64,000 nt of DNA from CAYLLN01 sp964384375 (GTDB lineage: Bacteria > Planctomycetota > Planctomycetia > Pirellulales > Pirellulaceae), in contig CAYLLN010000003.1 of assembly GCA_964384375.1 (NCBI GenBank), positions 106,027 to 170,026 on the forward strand, in the 5' to 3' direction. The translations under genes and the position numbers were made by a program. Shown here one piece after another: positions 43,969 through 53,888 of this stretch; positions within the stretch are counted from its first letter, which is position 1; every line of letters starts with the position of its first letter. The notes beneath the pieces were generated by a model that worked only from the letters and a program-made list of their open reading frames with translations, was not told where the DNA came from and made no database searches.

Positions 43969-45024
43969 TTATTTGTCCGGCTTGATCCACGAGACTTGTG
44001 TGATCAGTTGATTGAGCGAGGCGAACGAGATGTGGGCGTTGGTCGCATACTTGGGCGATGAATTCGCCGGAAAGGTGGCGAGCGTCGCATCCCCGACCAG
44101 GAACACATTAAAATCTCGCGAGAGATTCTCGTATCCAGCGGTCGTGCGGCAGAAGCACATATCCGTCGCATAGCCGGTGAGGAGCACGTGCCGCACGCCG
44201 AGTTTCTGCAGGAATGACTTCAGAGCGTCGTACCCCTCCGCGTCGTAAATCACCACGTCTTCAGGATCGAGCGTGATGTCGTTGGTCACCGGAATCGGCA
44301 AATCCCAGAAGCCGGCGTTGTTGTACTTGGCCGAGGAATCCAGGCCGGGAAACTGCCGGAAGTAGTCGCCGACTGGGTGCTCCGCCGAAAGCGAGATCTT
44401 TTCCGGCAAGGATTCGCCACGGTAGTCGAAGCTGACCAGCTTCGCGTGCAATTCTTTCGCCCCTTGCTCGCGGTCTCCTGCCGACGGCTTGCTGCGGACC
44501 GAGCAATAGAGCTTTCTGCGAATCGGATCTTCCTTGCCCGGCAGGCTGACAAGCGTTGCTGCGACGTGGCTGCGAAGCGATTTAAGCAGCGGGTCGATCA
44601 CTTCGCGCGTGTGGCGGGCGGCGAGCTTGTTCTTTTCGAGCGTGCAAAAGTCGGCCACGCCGGCTGGCTCGGGCGTGTTCCAGCCCTGGCCGTCGTCGAT
44701 GCCCCACGGGTGAACCATGATGACGGCGGTGCGGTCGGCCCGCAGACGATTGGGCATTTCGATGATGCCACGGGCGTTGTAGGAAAATCGCCAGGCACGA
44801 ACCGAGAGGTTTGCATCCTCATCCACCACGAGCGGCGACGCCTCGAACCGCCGCAACTCGCGAATCGGCTCGACGAATTCGGGGTGGTCCGCCAACAGAG
44901 GCCGCGGCTCGGCCAGCGGCGTGAGACGATTGTCATACACACGAGTTGTCGGTTCCGCGGCGAACAGCGGCAGGCACAGCCATAGGGCAATCAAAACAGC
45001 ACGGTACACGGGAACGTATCTCAC
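43969..45024 (-). CDS. Secreted isochorismatase-family cysteine hydrolase
   Basis: 351 residues from GTG 45024, which overlaps the stop of the giant heme protein gene (GTGA). A signal peptide (YRAVLIALWLCLPLFAAEP) directs export. The hydrolase core includes AVIMVHPWGIDDGQGW (Asp region), VVIYDAEGYDALKSFLQ and the nucleophile-bearing TGYATDMCFCRTTAGYENL, with VFLVGDATLAT following. These match the cysteine-hydrolase/isochorismatase fold. A two-cysteine CFC makes either Cys a candidate nucleophile. Family members cleave amides or isochorismate; an exported copy in an operon with a heme/propeller protein suggests a carbohydrate or amide degradation role, unproven. Confidence 0.85.
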   Translation of the reverse strand: MRYVPVYRAVLIALWLCLPLFAAEPTTRVYDNRLTPLAEPRPLLADHPEFVEPIRELRRFEASPLVVDEDANLSVRAWRFSYNARGIIEMPNRLRADRTAVIMVHPWGIDDGQGWNTPEPAGVADFCTLEKNKLAARHTREVIDPLLKSLRSHVAATLVSLPGKEDPIRRKLYCSVRSKPSAGDREQGAKELHAKLVSFDYRGESLPEKISLSAEHPVGDYFRQFPGLDSSAKYNNAGFWDLPIPVTNDITLDPEDVVIYDAEGYDALKSFLQKLGVRHVLLTGYATDMCFCRTTAGYENLSRDFNVFLVGDATLATFPANSSPKYATNAHISFASLNQLITQVSWIKPDK

Positions 45025-48000
45025 GGCTTGTCTCCGGATGCCGCAGCGGGCACATAAAGCGGGAGCGTCTGCAGATACTGCCAGATGGCGGCAAACTGCT
45101 GCCGGGCATCACCGTCCGCGACTGCTTTGACACTCGTGGTTCGCCCATCGGCAGCAAGTTTCGGCATGCGCGTGCTGATGTCGTACCGAGGCGGATCAAG
45201 CACGAATCGCTCATAGAATTCCCCCCGCATCCGTTCGCGTGTGTGAGCAAAGTTGATCCCCTGAGCCACCTTGGTCCGTTCGTCCCCGGTCGGCTGCTCC
45301 TTGCCAACGGCGTGGCACGAGCGACAATCGAGACCACCCTCTTTCCGCGTCAGCCGGTCGCCGAGTTGCGATATCGGCGTGGAGTCATCGTTTGAAACTG
45401 GAATGAAATGGTCGAACGGCAGGCTATGCTCATACGTGAAACCCTGCGCCAGCCGCTCTGCGTAGGCGGGAAACGCCGGCATCCGGGCCTTGAGCCATGG
45501 GCGGGAGCGATATGGCAGCTCGCCGGCGATTTGCTTCCGAATCCACTCGCCGTGCAGCTTCTCGCCGGTCCAGGTCAGATTGGGGAGCGGATCGGGAGCG
45601 AGGCCGTGCTCCGATTCTTCGGCCACGATCCGCCGCAACGGCGCAACCGCACGATCGCGATTGTGGCAGGCCTCGCAGCGAAGGCTGGCGATCAATTGCG
45701 GCAGCCTCTCGCCGGGCGTCATGGAGGTGAGCGCCGATTCCTTGCGGCGATAAAGTGCTGAGATCGCGGCAGACTCCGCTGCCGACAATTGAAAACGAGG
45801 CACTGCGCCACGATCCGCGTCCTTTGACGCCAGGCAACCGCGAGCCAAGTCGCGGACGGGGATGGACGCCACTAGAGGAGCATTCGTGCCCGCAGCATCG
45901 GAAACTGCGTGGCAGGCATTGCAGCGCCGCTCGCGGAACAAAGACTCTCCGCGCTGGGCGGACGCGTGCTTCAGCTCTGGAATGGCAGGAAGCTTGATCT
46001 GCTCGCCTCCGGTCAGAAACTGAACCAGGCTCTCCGCTTCGCCCGCGGATAGCGCAAAGTCGGGCATCGCCGTCAGGGAATAGTGAGCCTGCGGCTTGCG
46101 CAGGAACTCGACTAGTTTGCCGGGACGAAACTTAAGTGCGACGTGAGCCAGCGGAAGCCGATTGTAGGGATCGGCTTCGCTAGGGGGCGTCATCCGATGA
46201 CAAGCAATGCATCCCAGGTCTTCGAAGAGCGCCGGGGCCGAAGGGTCTTTCGAAGGAGCGGCTTGGGAGGGCGAGGCTCCCGCTGAGCCGTTTCCGAGCG
46301 TCGCCAGATAGGCCGCAATGTCTGCTGCCGCTTGTCGATCGGTCGGTTGATCTGCGGCAAAGAGCTGGGGCATGTGAGCCTGTGGCCGGATGGCTGACGG
46401 ATCGATCAACCAGTGATAGACCCAGTTGTTGTCGAGCCGCGAGCCGGCATGGGCGAGACTGGGACCAGTTGGTGCCGAATTTGGGGCCTGACCGGGCACA
46501 GCGTGGCAGGCATTGCACCGTCGCTCGCCGGCAACCCACGCTCCAATGCGAAGCTCATCCGCGGCCAGTAGCGACTTGTCGTGTGCGTCGTGCCACAGCA
46601 CGGTCGGCGAAATCGGTTCGGCCGCGAAGGTGCCGTCGGTCCACCACAGGCGGAAGTCGGCTGTGCCGCGCTCCGGTGCCGAGTACTCAACTTCGACGCG
46701 ATTGAACCCTTGGTGCAGCGTCGCCCGTGCCGGTTGCTGCTCGATAATTTCTGGTACCAAGAGGATGAGCTTGCCATTCACGTGCAGTTTCGCCGCACCT
46801 GTTCCCGTGCAGTAAAGCTGATACTCGCCACGCAGCGGCACTTTGACATAACCGGTCCCCTTCGCCGCGAACGGCCCTGCCGACAATCCGCCTCCGGCTG
46901 GCTGGTCGGCCGGAACGTGCCAGGCGATGAGCCGACCCGTGCGGACGCTTGATTTGTCCCCTTGCGAAAATCGCAAGAGCACGCCGGGCGCGAGGGATGA
47001 CTCATCGACCAAGGACTCCGTGGTTAGCTCACGGCGATGCAGTTTTGATTCGTCCATCAGCCGTTCGGGCACAACGTGCGTCGTCGCCACGAGTGTCTGC
47101 CGCAGCGGCTGGCCGGCCACTGTGCGGAGTGAGTATTCAATTGAAAGCTGGTTTGCCGGCTGCAAGTTGGGAATTTCGAGAAAGACCGTACGACTGCCGT
47201 CGAGCAATGTCGCCGAGCGCACGGCGGCTTCGTCATGCCCTTCGGTAGCCGAATCCGACACTTTCAGGTCTGGCGAGCCGTAGCCACCCGAGTAGCGATA
47301 GTTCCATTGCTCCAGGTGAAAGCTGCCGGGGTCTTCCGCCGTTTCGCGATCGAGCGGCTGCGAGAAGGTGATCGCCAGGCCGTTCGCATACGTCTGGCGG
47401 TCGATCGGCAGCGTGAGCGGTTGGCCTGTGTAGCGCACGCGCTGCAAGCAGCCGTCATCGACTGCGGCGGAAGCCCACCCCTTGAGGCCGCTCACGTAGA
47501 GCTGTCCGTCGTGAGGGCTGAAGCGGCCCCGCATCGCTCCCGACGAAAAGCCGACGCCCGGAATCTCGATCACGGCTCCCTGCATCACGTCGCCGACTCG
47601 CTCGCGAGGAACGAGCATCATCCGGCACTTGCCGTACGAGAAGTGCAAAAGCAGCCCCCGCGGCAGCCCCCAACGGTCGCTCGTGATCCACGCCTGCCCG
47701 CCGCTCGAGTTGTCCATCATCCGCGGCAGCCAGGCGAGTGGCGGATCGTGGCCTGCCGGTCCGTGCCCCGCCTTCGGCCCGCCGTAGCCGTAGTAGCCGC
47801 CGGGCCGCACCTCGAAAATCACCGAGCCCGGCGTCCATTCGCCCTCTTGCGGAGCGACGGTCATCTCGTCATTCGGCCCGACCGACATCCCATTGGGATT
47901 GCGAAAGCCCGTGGCCACTTGCTCGACGCTGCTGCTGTCCTGGGCCACGCGCAAGAGCCCTTCGGTCGCATGCACAAAGTGCAAACGGCCTTTCGAATCA

Positions 48001-50885
48001 GCATCGAGGCAGGTGACGTAGTCGTGTCCGCCAGGCGACGTACGATAGGCATTCGTGAAGCACTGATACTCGTCCGCTTCGCCGTCGTCGTTGTGATCGA
48101 CCAGCCGCGTGATTTGATCGCGGCCAAGTACATGGACATGATCGTCAACAATCTTGAGTCCCAGCGGCTGAAACAGGCCCGTCGCGAATCGCTTCCACAC
48201 CAGCCGATCGAGCTTGTCGTTCACGCCGCTCACCCGCCAAACGTCACCATGAACCGTGCAGAGGGCGATATCCCCATTGGTGAAGAAGTCGTGCCCGCCG
48301 ACGAACATCAGGGCCTTGTACGGATTGTCGAAGGGGAGTGTGAGCGTATCGACGACATAAGGCGATTCTTTGTCAGTGCCGACTTTGCCTTGTGTGACGA
48401 TTTCCTCCGTCCAACGCGGCTGTCCGGGCTTGGCAAGTTCGTCGAGACTCTCAGGTGGCGGACTGGCTTTGACGGCAGCGGCGAACTCGGGCAGGTCACT
48501 GTTACTGCCGGACCAGACGTGCAGCGTGCAGCGGCGTTCTGACTGACCGGACGGAACTCGGAGTCGTACCACATCGCCAGAGACAAGACCGGCCTGGCCG
48601 CTTGCTGCAATGGCGACGACAGCGCCCTCGGAATGCCAGCTCACGATCTTGACCCCGTCGATCTCCTGCTCGCGGATCTCGCCGGGAAATTGGCCGACGA
48701 GGTAATCGAGCGGCGTTTCTCGCGTGCCGACCGCGAGTGACCTCGTGAAGACAGCTTGCCCCTCGTGCTCCGTCAGCCACGGCGATTCGCGGACGAGCGT
48801 CCCATCGAATCGCGCCGACAACACCACTCGCGGATGGTGCGGATGCAAGCCAACATACTGCACCTGTTTGGCGTCCCAGCGTGGATTCCCCGACGATACA
48901 AACGCCATCTTCCCAGCGATCTGCGGCGAGTTGATCAGGCCATACCGTGCGGGATCAAACTTCAGAAACCCGCCGGTCCAGCCGGCACGTAGGGCCAGCG
49001 TTTGTGTGTCGTAGCAGACGGCCCCCTGGCCGCGGTCGCCCACTTTGATCGAGAGACCTTTTTCCACAGATTTTTGTCCGGGAATCGGTACGATGCTTGC
49101 CAGAAACGGACCGATCTGCGTTTGGTTCCAGCGGTTATCGACTGAGTCCGCCTCTTTCCAATCGAAACCAATTACTTCGCGCCCCCAATGCTCGGGCGGC
49201 GTCTTGTCGAGCGAAGGTGCCGCAGCGGCAGCGAGCGGGATGCGAGCGGGGTTTTTCAGACTCGATGCATCAGGGCTCCCTTTGTCGCCGAGTTCATCGA
49301 GCGGCCACAGTCCAATCGTGTGCTCGTCGGCAGCAAGCGGTTTCTCAGGCACGTCTTTGATTTCGCGAATCCCGGCGGAAAGTCGCATGTCGTCGATGAG
49401 TCCTGAGCAGCCGATCTCGCCGGTCGGCAGGCGGCCGATAGAGAGTTCGCCCTTCACGGTCCGATCTTCCCCGCGTTTGATCGGCTCGTTCGCGACTTCC
49501 TTGCCATCGACGAAGAGCCGCACGCGGTCGGCGGCGTACTGCATCGCGAGGTAGTGCCATTTCCCATCGACGACCATCGCCTCCGAGCGAACGTGATCCG
49601 GCTTGGCCCCCGGCAGGTACACCGTGAGCGTGCCGCTCCCCGCCATCGTGAACAGTTCCCAGTGCGTGCCGGATGACTTCGGTTCGTTGGCGGCCAGGAT
49701 GTTGTAGCCGCGGGGGTCTTCGAGCTTCGCCCAGCATTCCACGGTTAGTGGCAAACGGCGGTAACGCTCGTCGGGAAACATCACGAGCCCGCCGCTTTTG
49801 GCGTCGAGTGCCTGGCCGAACTTCCCTTCGCCGAGCTTCGACTTACTCGCTTGCTTGGGCGCTGGAGCTTGAGCGGCAGGAACCGGCGTTCGAGGTTTCG
49901 GCTTTGCCTCAGCCGGCTTGCCGTCGAGCTGCTTCACCAGCCAATCGAGCCCGTCCAGGTTGTCCTGCAGCCGCTCCTCGGCATCGTCCTGGGTGTGGCC
50001 TAGAATGCCAATCGGTCCGCGATAGCCGCTCGCCCGAATCGTCTTGAGCAGCGCAAGGTCAAGTTCTCCCTGCCCCAGTGGCAGGATTTTCTGCCCCTTC
50101 CGCTCGCCATCGGGCATCATGCCGTTCAGGTTGAGACAAACCAGGTGCGGCAATATCTTCGGCAGCAGTTCGCCAAACCGCGTGAGATGGTCGTGCCCGT
50201 GGTGCTGGTTATAGACGATGCCCACGTTAGGCAGTTTCAACTCCTCGATGATGGCAAGCTGATTCTCCGGCTCGCCGAACCAGCCGCCGTGGTTATACAG
50301 GGCAACCGTGCAGCCGATCTTGGCCGCTTCCTCAGCAATCGGACGAATGCGTGCCGCTTCGGCCTTCACGCGGGCCGCCTGCTCCTCGGGCGACTTCGTC
50401 GGCTCACCTCCGCCAGTGATCCAAAGCTGCGCCTTCACCTTGTGCCGCTTGAGCACGTCCAAAATGCTGCGTGCTTCGTCGTTGAGCGTGCCGGGGAACC
50501 ACCACGCGGTGAGTTCGATCCCCTGCTTCTTCAGTGCCATAACCTCAGCATCGAACGTCGGAATGTGCTCGGCCCGATAGTCGTAGGCGAATTTCGAGAA
50601 GCCAAGCTTCTTGAGCATCGCCGCCCGCTCCTCTGGGCCACGCTTCTTCAAGTCGAATGGGACGATGCACCAGGCGACGAGGTTCTCGCGGGCGAAGAGG
50701 TCGGGCTTGGCCGCCGGTTCCTGGGCAATTGCATATCCACTGCTCAGCGAACAGAGCACAACCACAAGGATGAGAAGTAACCGCGGATCATACGGATGTC
50801 GCGGATGAGTAGCTGCCTTATCCGTGTACTCCGCGAAATCCGCGGTCGTTTCCTGATTCCACGGTATGGGCGAATCAACGATCAT
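45021..50885 (-). CDS. Giant exported protein: TIM-barrel isomerase, LamG, propeller and five c-heme sites
   Basis: 1954 residues. After a signal peptide (LLLILVVVLCSLSSGYA) comes a sugar-phosphate isomerase/AP-endonuclease-2-like TIM barrel (about 55-330: KKLGFSKFAYDYR, GCTVALYNHGGWFGEPE, HGHDHLTRFGE). Next are a Pro/Ala linker and a LamG-like jelly roll (about 350-520, FVDGKEVANEPI). A DUF6797-like domain follows (about 560-790, GFDWKEADSVDNRWNQ), then a six-bladed NHL/sorbosone-type propeller (about 830-1110, GVNDKLDRLVWKRFATGL). A PA14-like region precedes five CxxCH sites near residues 1456, 1558, 1653, 1736 and 1853 (CNACH, CIACH, CNACH, CEACH, CRSCH). PVC-type c-heme fusions of this sort are thought to oxidise extracellular sugars. 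The N-terminal 36 codons include a 78-bp repeat, so the original start is uncertain. Confidence 0.93.
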   Translation of the reverse strand: MIVDSPIPWNQETTADFAEYTDKAATHPRHPYDPRLLLILVVVLCSLSSGYAIAQEPAAKPDLFARENLVAWCIVPFDLKKRGPEERAAMLKKLGFSKFAYDYRAEHIPTFDAEVMALKKQGIELTAWWFPGTLNDEARSILDVLKRHKVKAQLWITGGGEPTKSPEEQAARVKAEAARIRPIAEEAAKIGCTVALYNHGGWFGEPENQLAIIEELKLPNVGIVYNQHHGHDHLTRFGELLPKILPHLVCLNLNGMMPDGERKGQKILPLGQGELDLALLKTIRASGYRGPIGILGHTQDDAEERLQDNLDGLDWLVKQLDGKPAEAKPKPRTPVPAAQAPAPKQASKSKLGEGKFGQALDAKSGGLVMFPDERYRRLPLTVECWAKLEDPRGYNILAANEPKSSGTHWELFTMAGSGTLTVYLPGAKPDHVRSEAMVVDGKWHYLAMQYAADRVRLFVDGKEVANEPIKRGEDRTVKGELSIGRLPTGEIGCSGLIDDMRLSAGIREIKDVPEKPLAADEHTIGLWPLDELGDKGSPDASSLKNPARIPLAAAAAPSLDKTPPEHWGREVIGFDWKEADSVDNRWNQTQIGPFLASIVPIPGQKSVEKGLSIKVGDRGQGAVCYDTQTLALRAGWTGGFLKFDPARYGLINSPQIAGKMAFVSSGNPRWDAKQVQYVGLHPHHPRVVLSARFDGTLVRESPWLTEHEGQAVFTRSLAVGTRETPLDYLVGQFPGEIREQEIDGVKIVSWHSEGAVVAIAASGQAGLVSGDVVRLRVPSGQSERRCTLHVWSGSNSDLPEFAAAVKASPPPESLDELAKPGQPRWTEEIVTQGKVGTDKESPYVVDTLTLPFDNPYKALMFVGGHDFFTNGDIALCTVHGDVWRVSGVNDKLDRLVWKRFATGLFQPLGLKIVDDHVHVLGRDQITRLVDHNDDGEADEYQCFTNAYRTSPGGHDYVTCLDADSKGRLHFVHATEGLLRVAQDSSSVEQVATGFRNPNGMSVGPNDEMTVAPQEGEWTPGSVIFEVRPGGYYGYGGPKAGHGPAGHDPPLAWLPRMMDNSSGGQAWITSDRWGLPRGLLLHFSYGKCRMMLVPRERVGDVMQGAVIEIPGVGFSSGAMRGRFSPHDGQLYVSGLKGWASAAVDDGCLQRVRYTGQPLTLPIDRQTYANGLAITFSQPLDRETAEDPGSFHLEQWNYRYSGGYGSPDLKVSDSATEGHDEAAVRSATLLDGSRTVFLEIPNLQPANQLSIEYSLRTVAGQPLRQTLVATTHVVPERLMDESKLHRRELTTESLVDESSLAPGVLLRFSQGDKSSVRTGRLIAWHVPADQPAGGGLSAGPFAAKGTGYVKVPLRGEYQLYCTGTGAAKLHVNGKLILLVPEIIEQQPARATLHQGFNRVEVEYSAPERGTADFRLWWTDGTFAAEPISPTVLWHDAHDKSLLAADELRIGAWVAGERRCNACHAVPGQAPNSAPTGPSLAHAGSRLDNNWVYHWLIDPSAIRPQAHMPQLFAADQPTDRQAAADIAAYLATLGNGSAGASPSQAAPSKDPSAPALFEDLGCIACHRMTPPSEADPYNRLPLAHVALKFRPGKLVEFLRKPQAHYSLTAMPDFALSAGEAESLVQFLTGGEQIKLPAIPELKHASAQRGESLFRERRCNACHAVSDAAGTNAPLVASIPVRDLARGCLASKDADRGAVPRFQLSAAESAAISALYRRKESALTSMTPGERLPQLIASLRCEACHNRDRAVAPLRRIVAEESEHGLAPDPLPNLTWTGEKLHGEWIRKQIAGELPYRSRPWLKARMPAFPAYAERLAQGFTYEHSLPFDHFIPVSNDDSTPISQLGDRLTRKEGGLDCRSCHAVGKEQPTGDERTKVAQGINFAHTRERMRGEFYERFVLDPPRYDISTRMPKLAADGRTTSVKAVADGDARQQFAAIWQYLQTLPLYVPAAASGDKP
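50779..50856. repeat. 78-bp palindromic element, copy 1, in the leader of the giant heme protein
   Basis: Begins AACCGCGGAT and ends ATCCGCGGTCGTTTCCTGA, with complementary arms. It is the same length as the element at 55542-55619 and shares both ends. It lies in codons about 10-36 of the heme protein frame, immediately before the hydrophobic core of the signal peptide. Confidence 0.88.
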
Positions 50886-51007
50886 TGGCGTTCAATTGGA
50901 GAGGATTGTGTTCTTGCCAGTTTGACGCGACGATTCCGCACCATTACCATCCGCCGCGGCGAAGGGACTAGCTGCGAGCGTACTTTTGCGGACGGGCGAG
51001 TGCAATC

Positions 51008-51883
51008 ATGAGCGAGTGGAGGGAAGAGCGGAGTGAAGTGGGGGGGCTGTCGCTGAATTGGATGTCGAGTGACGTTGGTCCAAGTGACACGCCGATCCTC
51101 TTCCTCCACGGCGTCCTCCGCCGCTGGCAAGATTTCACCCCGCTGTATGCTGGCCTGTCGGACCGCTGGCCAGTCTGCGGACTCGATTTTCCCGGCCATG
51201 GCCGGAGCGATCGCTCACCTGGCCGCTATCTCGTCACGGACTACATCGCCGCAGCGACCGCTTTCATCAAGTCGTTCTATTTAGAGCCAAACTTTGCGAT
51301 TTACGGGCATTCGCTCGGCGCGATGGTCGCTGCTGGCGTTGCGGCGAATCTCGGGGGCCGAATCCGAGCGGTCATTCTCGAAGATCCTCCCTTCGACACG
51401 ATGGGAAGCCGCATCGGCCAAACCCACTGGCTCGGTTACTTTACGGCAGTCCAGCGCATTGTTCGCGATTCGCCGCTCGCGATTCCGGCGTTGACTCGTG
51501 AATTGGCTGAGATTGTCACCACCGATCCGCTCACCGGCAAACAGGCTCGCCTGGGGGACGTACGCGATCCCGTCTCGATTCGCTTTCTGGCCGCTTGCCT
51601 GCGAGACGTCGATCCGAAGGTGCTTGACCCAATCGTCGCGGGCCAATGGCTCGACGGGTTCAATTGGCAACAATTCGCGGAGACTATCCGCATTCCTACA
51701 CTGCTCTTGCAGGCAGATCCGGCTGCCGGCGGGATGCTCGTGGACGACGAAGCCCGCCAATTCGCGGCGGCGGCTGGTGATGCCACGCTCGTCAAACTGA
51801 CCGGGGCGGGACACAATCTGCATACCAGCCGCACGCAGGACGTGCTGAACCTGGTCACGCAATTCTTGGACTCTCTCCCATGA
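51008..51883 (+). CDS. Alpha/beta hydrolase
   Basis: 291 residues. Fold markers: LFLHGVLRRWQDF (oxyanion loop HG), GLDFPGHGRSDRS, nucleophile elbow YGHSLGAMVAAG with Ser at about 99, an acid in LLLQADPAAGGML and catalytic His in GAGHNLHTSRTQDV. A helical cap lies between. Substrate unknown; typical of small-molecule esterases, lactonases or C-C hydrolases. It overlaps the amidohydrolase start by ATGA (51880-51883) and heads the plus-strand sugar-phosphate cluster. It is divergent from the giant heme protein with a 122-bp shared upstream region. Confidence 0.93.
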   Translation: MSEWREERSEVGGLSLNWMSSDVGPSDTPILFLHGVLRRWQDFTPLYAGLSDRWPVCGLDFPGHGRSDRSPGRYLVTDYIAAATAFIKSFYLEPNFAIYGHSLGAMVAAGVAANLGGRIRAVILEDPPFDTMGSRIGQTHWLGYFTAVQRIVRDSPLAIPALTRELAEIVTTDPLTGKQARLGDVRDPVSIRFLAACLRDVDPKVLDPIVAGQWLDGFNWQQFAETIRIPTLLLQADPAAGGMLVDDEARQFAAAAGDATLVKLTGAGHNLHTSRTQDVLNLVTQFLDSLP

Positions 51884-53151
51884 AGCTCGCGTCCGGCACC
51901 ACGGTCATCTCGCACAGCCAACTCATCGACGGCAACGGCGCCGCACCGATCAAAGACGCCACTCTCGTCATCACTGACGGTCGCATCGCCTATGCCGGCC
52001 CGGCAGCCGGTGCGCCGCGCTTGCCGCCCGATGCCCAGCAGATCGACGCACGCGGCGGCACGATCATGCCGGGGCTCGTCGAGGCGCACTTTCATCCAAC
52101 CTATTTCAACGTCGCGGCTCTCGAAGACCTGGACATTAAGTACCCGGTCGAATACGTCACGCTGCTCGCGGCAGCCAACGCCAGGCTCGCCCTCGAATGC
52201 GGCTACACCGCGGCCCGCAGCGGTGGCAGCCTGTTCAACATCGACGTCTGGCTGAAAATGGCGATCGAAAGCGACCTGATGCCCGGCCCGCGTCTGGCGG
52301 CGAGCGGGCGGGAAATCTGTGGCGTCGGCGGCCTGATGGATTGGAACCCCGACTTCCGCAAGATCGGCATGGAGGGGCTCGTGCTCCTCATCAACGGCGC
52401 CGACGAAGCCCGGGCCGCCGTCCGCAAGCTCGTGAAGGACGGCGTCGAGTGGGTGAAGACGTATCCCACCGGCGACGCCGCGGCTCCCGACGCCAACGAC
52501 CACCACACTCTCTGCATGACGTTCGACGAGATGCACGCGGTCGTCGCCACCGCCCACAATCACAACCTCAAAGTGACCGGCCACTGCCGGGCGACGGAGG
52601 GAATCAAAAACGCCCTCCGCGCCGGATACGACGCGATCGAACACGGCACGTTCATGGACGACGAGTCAATGGACCTCCTCCTCAGCCGCGACGTGCCCTG
52701 CGTGCCGGCCTTGTACTTTGAGCTAGCCAGCATCGAGCACGGGCCGAAATTCGGCATGGGCCAGCGGGTAATCGACGGGCACAAGGAAACTCTCGAAGGG
52801 GGCGCGGAAAGTGCCCGCCGCATCCTCAAAGCCGGCGGCCGCCTAGGCATGGGGGGCGATTACGGCTTTGCCTGGAATCCGCACGGCGACTATGCCAAGG
52901 AACTGACGTTCTTCGTCAACTACGTCGGATTCACACCGCTCGAAACGATCAAGTGCGCGACGAAAACCGGTGCCGAAATCTTGGGCCGCGGACATGAAAT
53001 CGGCACGCTGGAAAAGGGCAAACTGGCCGACGTGCTGGTGGTCGATGGCGACGTAGCGGCCGATATTTCGTTCCTCGAGCGACGCGAGCAGTTCATCGCC
53101 GTCATGCAGGGAGGCATGGTGAAGGCGGGACAAATGGCGAAGGGCAAATGA
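51880..53151 (+). CDS. Amidohydrolase family protein (imidazolonepropionase/prolidase-like)
   Basis: 423 residues. The metal-dependent amidohydrolase barrel is complete: GLVEAHFHPTY (HxH), GVEWVKTYPTG (carboxylated Lys), LKVTGHCRATEG and AIEHGTFMDDESM (His ligands), GMGGDYGFAWNPHG (catalytic Asp), then GTLEKGKLADVLVVDGD of the flanking beta domain. Members hydrolyse peptides, hydantoins or cyclic amides. Overlaps both neighbours by four bases (ATGA), so it is translated as part of a tight operon with the hydrolase and rpiA. Substrate undetermined. Confidence 0.93.
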   Translation: MKLASGTTVISHSQLIDGNGAAPIKDATLVITDGRIAYAGPAAGAPRLPPDAQQIDARGGTIMPGLVEAHFHPTYFNVAALEDLDIKYPVEYVTLLAAANARLALECGYTAARSGGSLFNIDVWLKMAIESDLMPGPRLAASGREICGVGGLMDWNPDFRKIGMEGLVLLINGADEARAAVRKLVKDGVEWVKTYPTGDAAAPDANDHHTLCMTFDEMHAVVATAHNHNLKVTGHCRATEGIKNALRAGYDAIEHGTFMDDESMDLLLSRDVPCVPALYFELASIEHGPKFGMGQRVIDGHKETLEGGAESARRILKAGGRLGMGGDYGFAWNPHGDYAKELTFFVNYVGFTPLETIKCATKTGAEILGRGHEIGTLEKGKLADVLVVDGDVAADISFLERREQFIAVMQGGMVKAGQMAKGK

Positions 53152-53837
53152 CCATGAATCTGACTGCTGGCAAAAACTATGATCGGGCGCTGGCCGAGAT
53201 CACCAGCGGTATGGTCGTTGGTCTCGGCACGGGTCGGGCCGCGGCAGCGTTCATCGACGCACTGGGGGCCAAGGTGCAGACCGGTTTACAGATTCGCGGT
53301 TTGCCTACTTCGCAGGCCTCGGCTGAGCAGGCCCAGAAGCTCGGCATTCCGCTCCTCACGTTTGATAAGGTCGATACGATCGACGTGACGTGCGACGGGG
53401 CGGACGAGGTCGATCCCCACGGCAACCTTATCAAAGGCTACGGCGGGGCGCTCGTTCGGGAGAAGATCGTCGCCGCGGCATCGACGAAATTTGTCATTCT
53501 CGTCGGCGATGAAAAGCTAGTGCCGCAAATCGGCTCGCGCGGGAAGCTGCCGGTCGAGGTCATCTCCTTTGGTACGGCCGCCACGGCCCGGCATCTCGCC
53601 AAACTGGGGCTCGCGCCGCAGCCGCGAATGGCCGGCGGCAAGCTGTTTGTCACCGACAACGGCAACCACATCCTCGATTGTGGCACGGGGCCAATGAATC
53701 AGCCGGCGGACTTGGAGCGGCAAGTACTGGCGATTCCCGGCGTAGTCGGCACAGGACTCTTTCTGGGCATGGCAGACCTGGTGCTCGTTCAGCGCGGCGA
53801 GCAGGTGGAGGTGCGCGAGTGCCCGAAAAGTCGCTAG
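53148..53837 (+). CDS. rpiA: Ribose-5-phosphate isomerase A
   Basis: 229 residues. Interconverts ribose 5-phosphate and ribulose 5-phosphate in the non-oxidative pentose phosphate pathway. Substrate loops GLGTGRAAAAFIDAL (usually GLGTGSTA), TCDGADEVDPHGNLIKG with the catalytic Asp residues, YGGALVREKIVA and LPVEVISFG are present, and DNGNHILDC closes the fold. Here Arg replaces the usual Ser in GTGS, as seen in some phyla. ATGA overlap with the amidohydrolase; 51 bp before pgm. Confidence 0.97.
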   Translation: MTMNLTAGKNYDRALAEITSGMVVGLGTGRAAAAFIDALGAKVQTGLQIRGLPTSQASAEQAQKLGIPLLTFDKVDTIDVTCDGADEVDPHGNLIKGYGGALVREKIVAAASTKFVILVGDEKLVPQIGSRGKLPVEVISFGTAATARHLAKLGLAPQPRMAGGKLFVTDNGNHILDCGTGPMNQPADLERQVLAIPGVVGTGLFLGMADLVLVQRGEQVEVRECPKSR

Positions 53838-53888
53838 ACTGGGCGAGATCAACGAACAGCAGCACCGAGTAGCGGCAGGGAGAAACGC

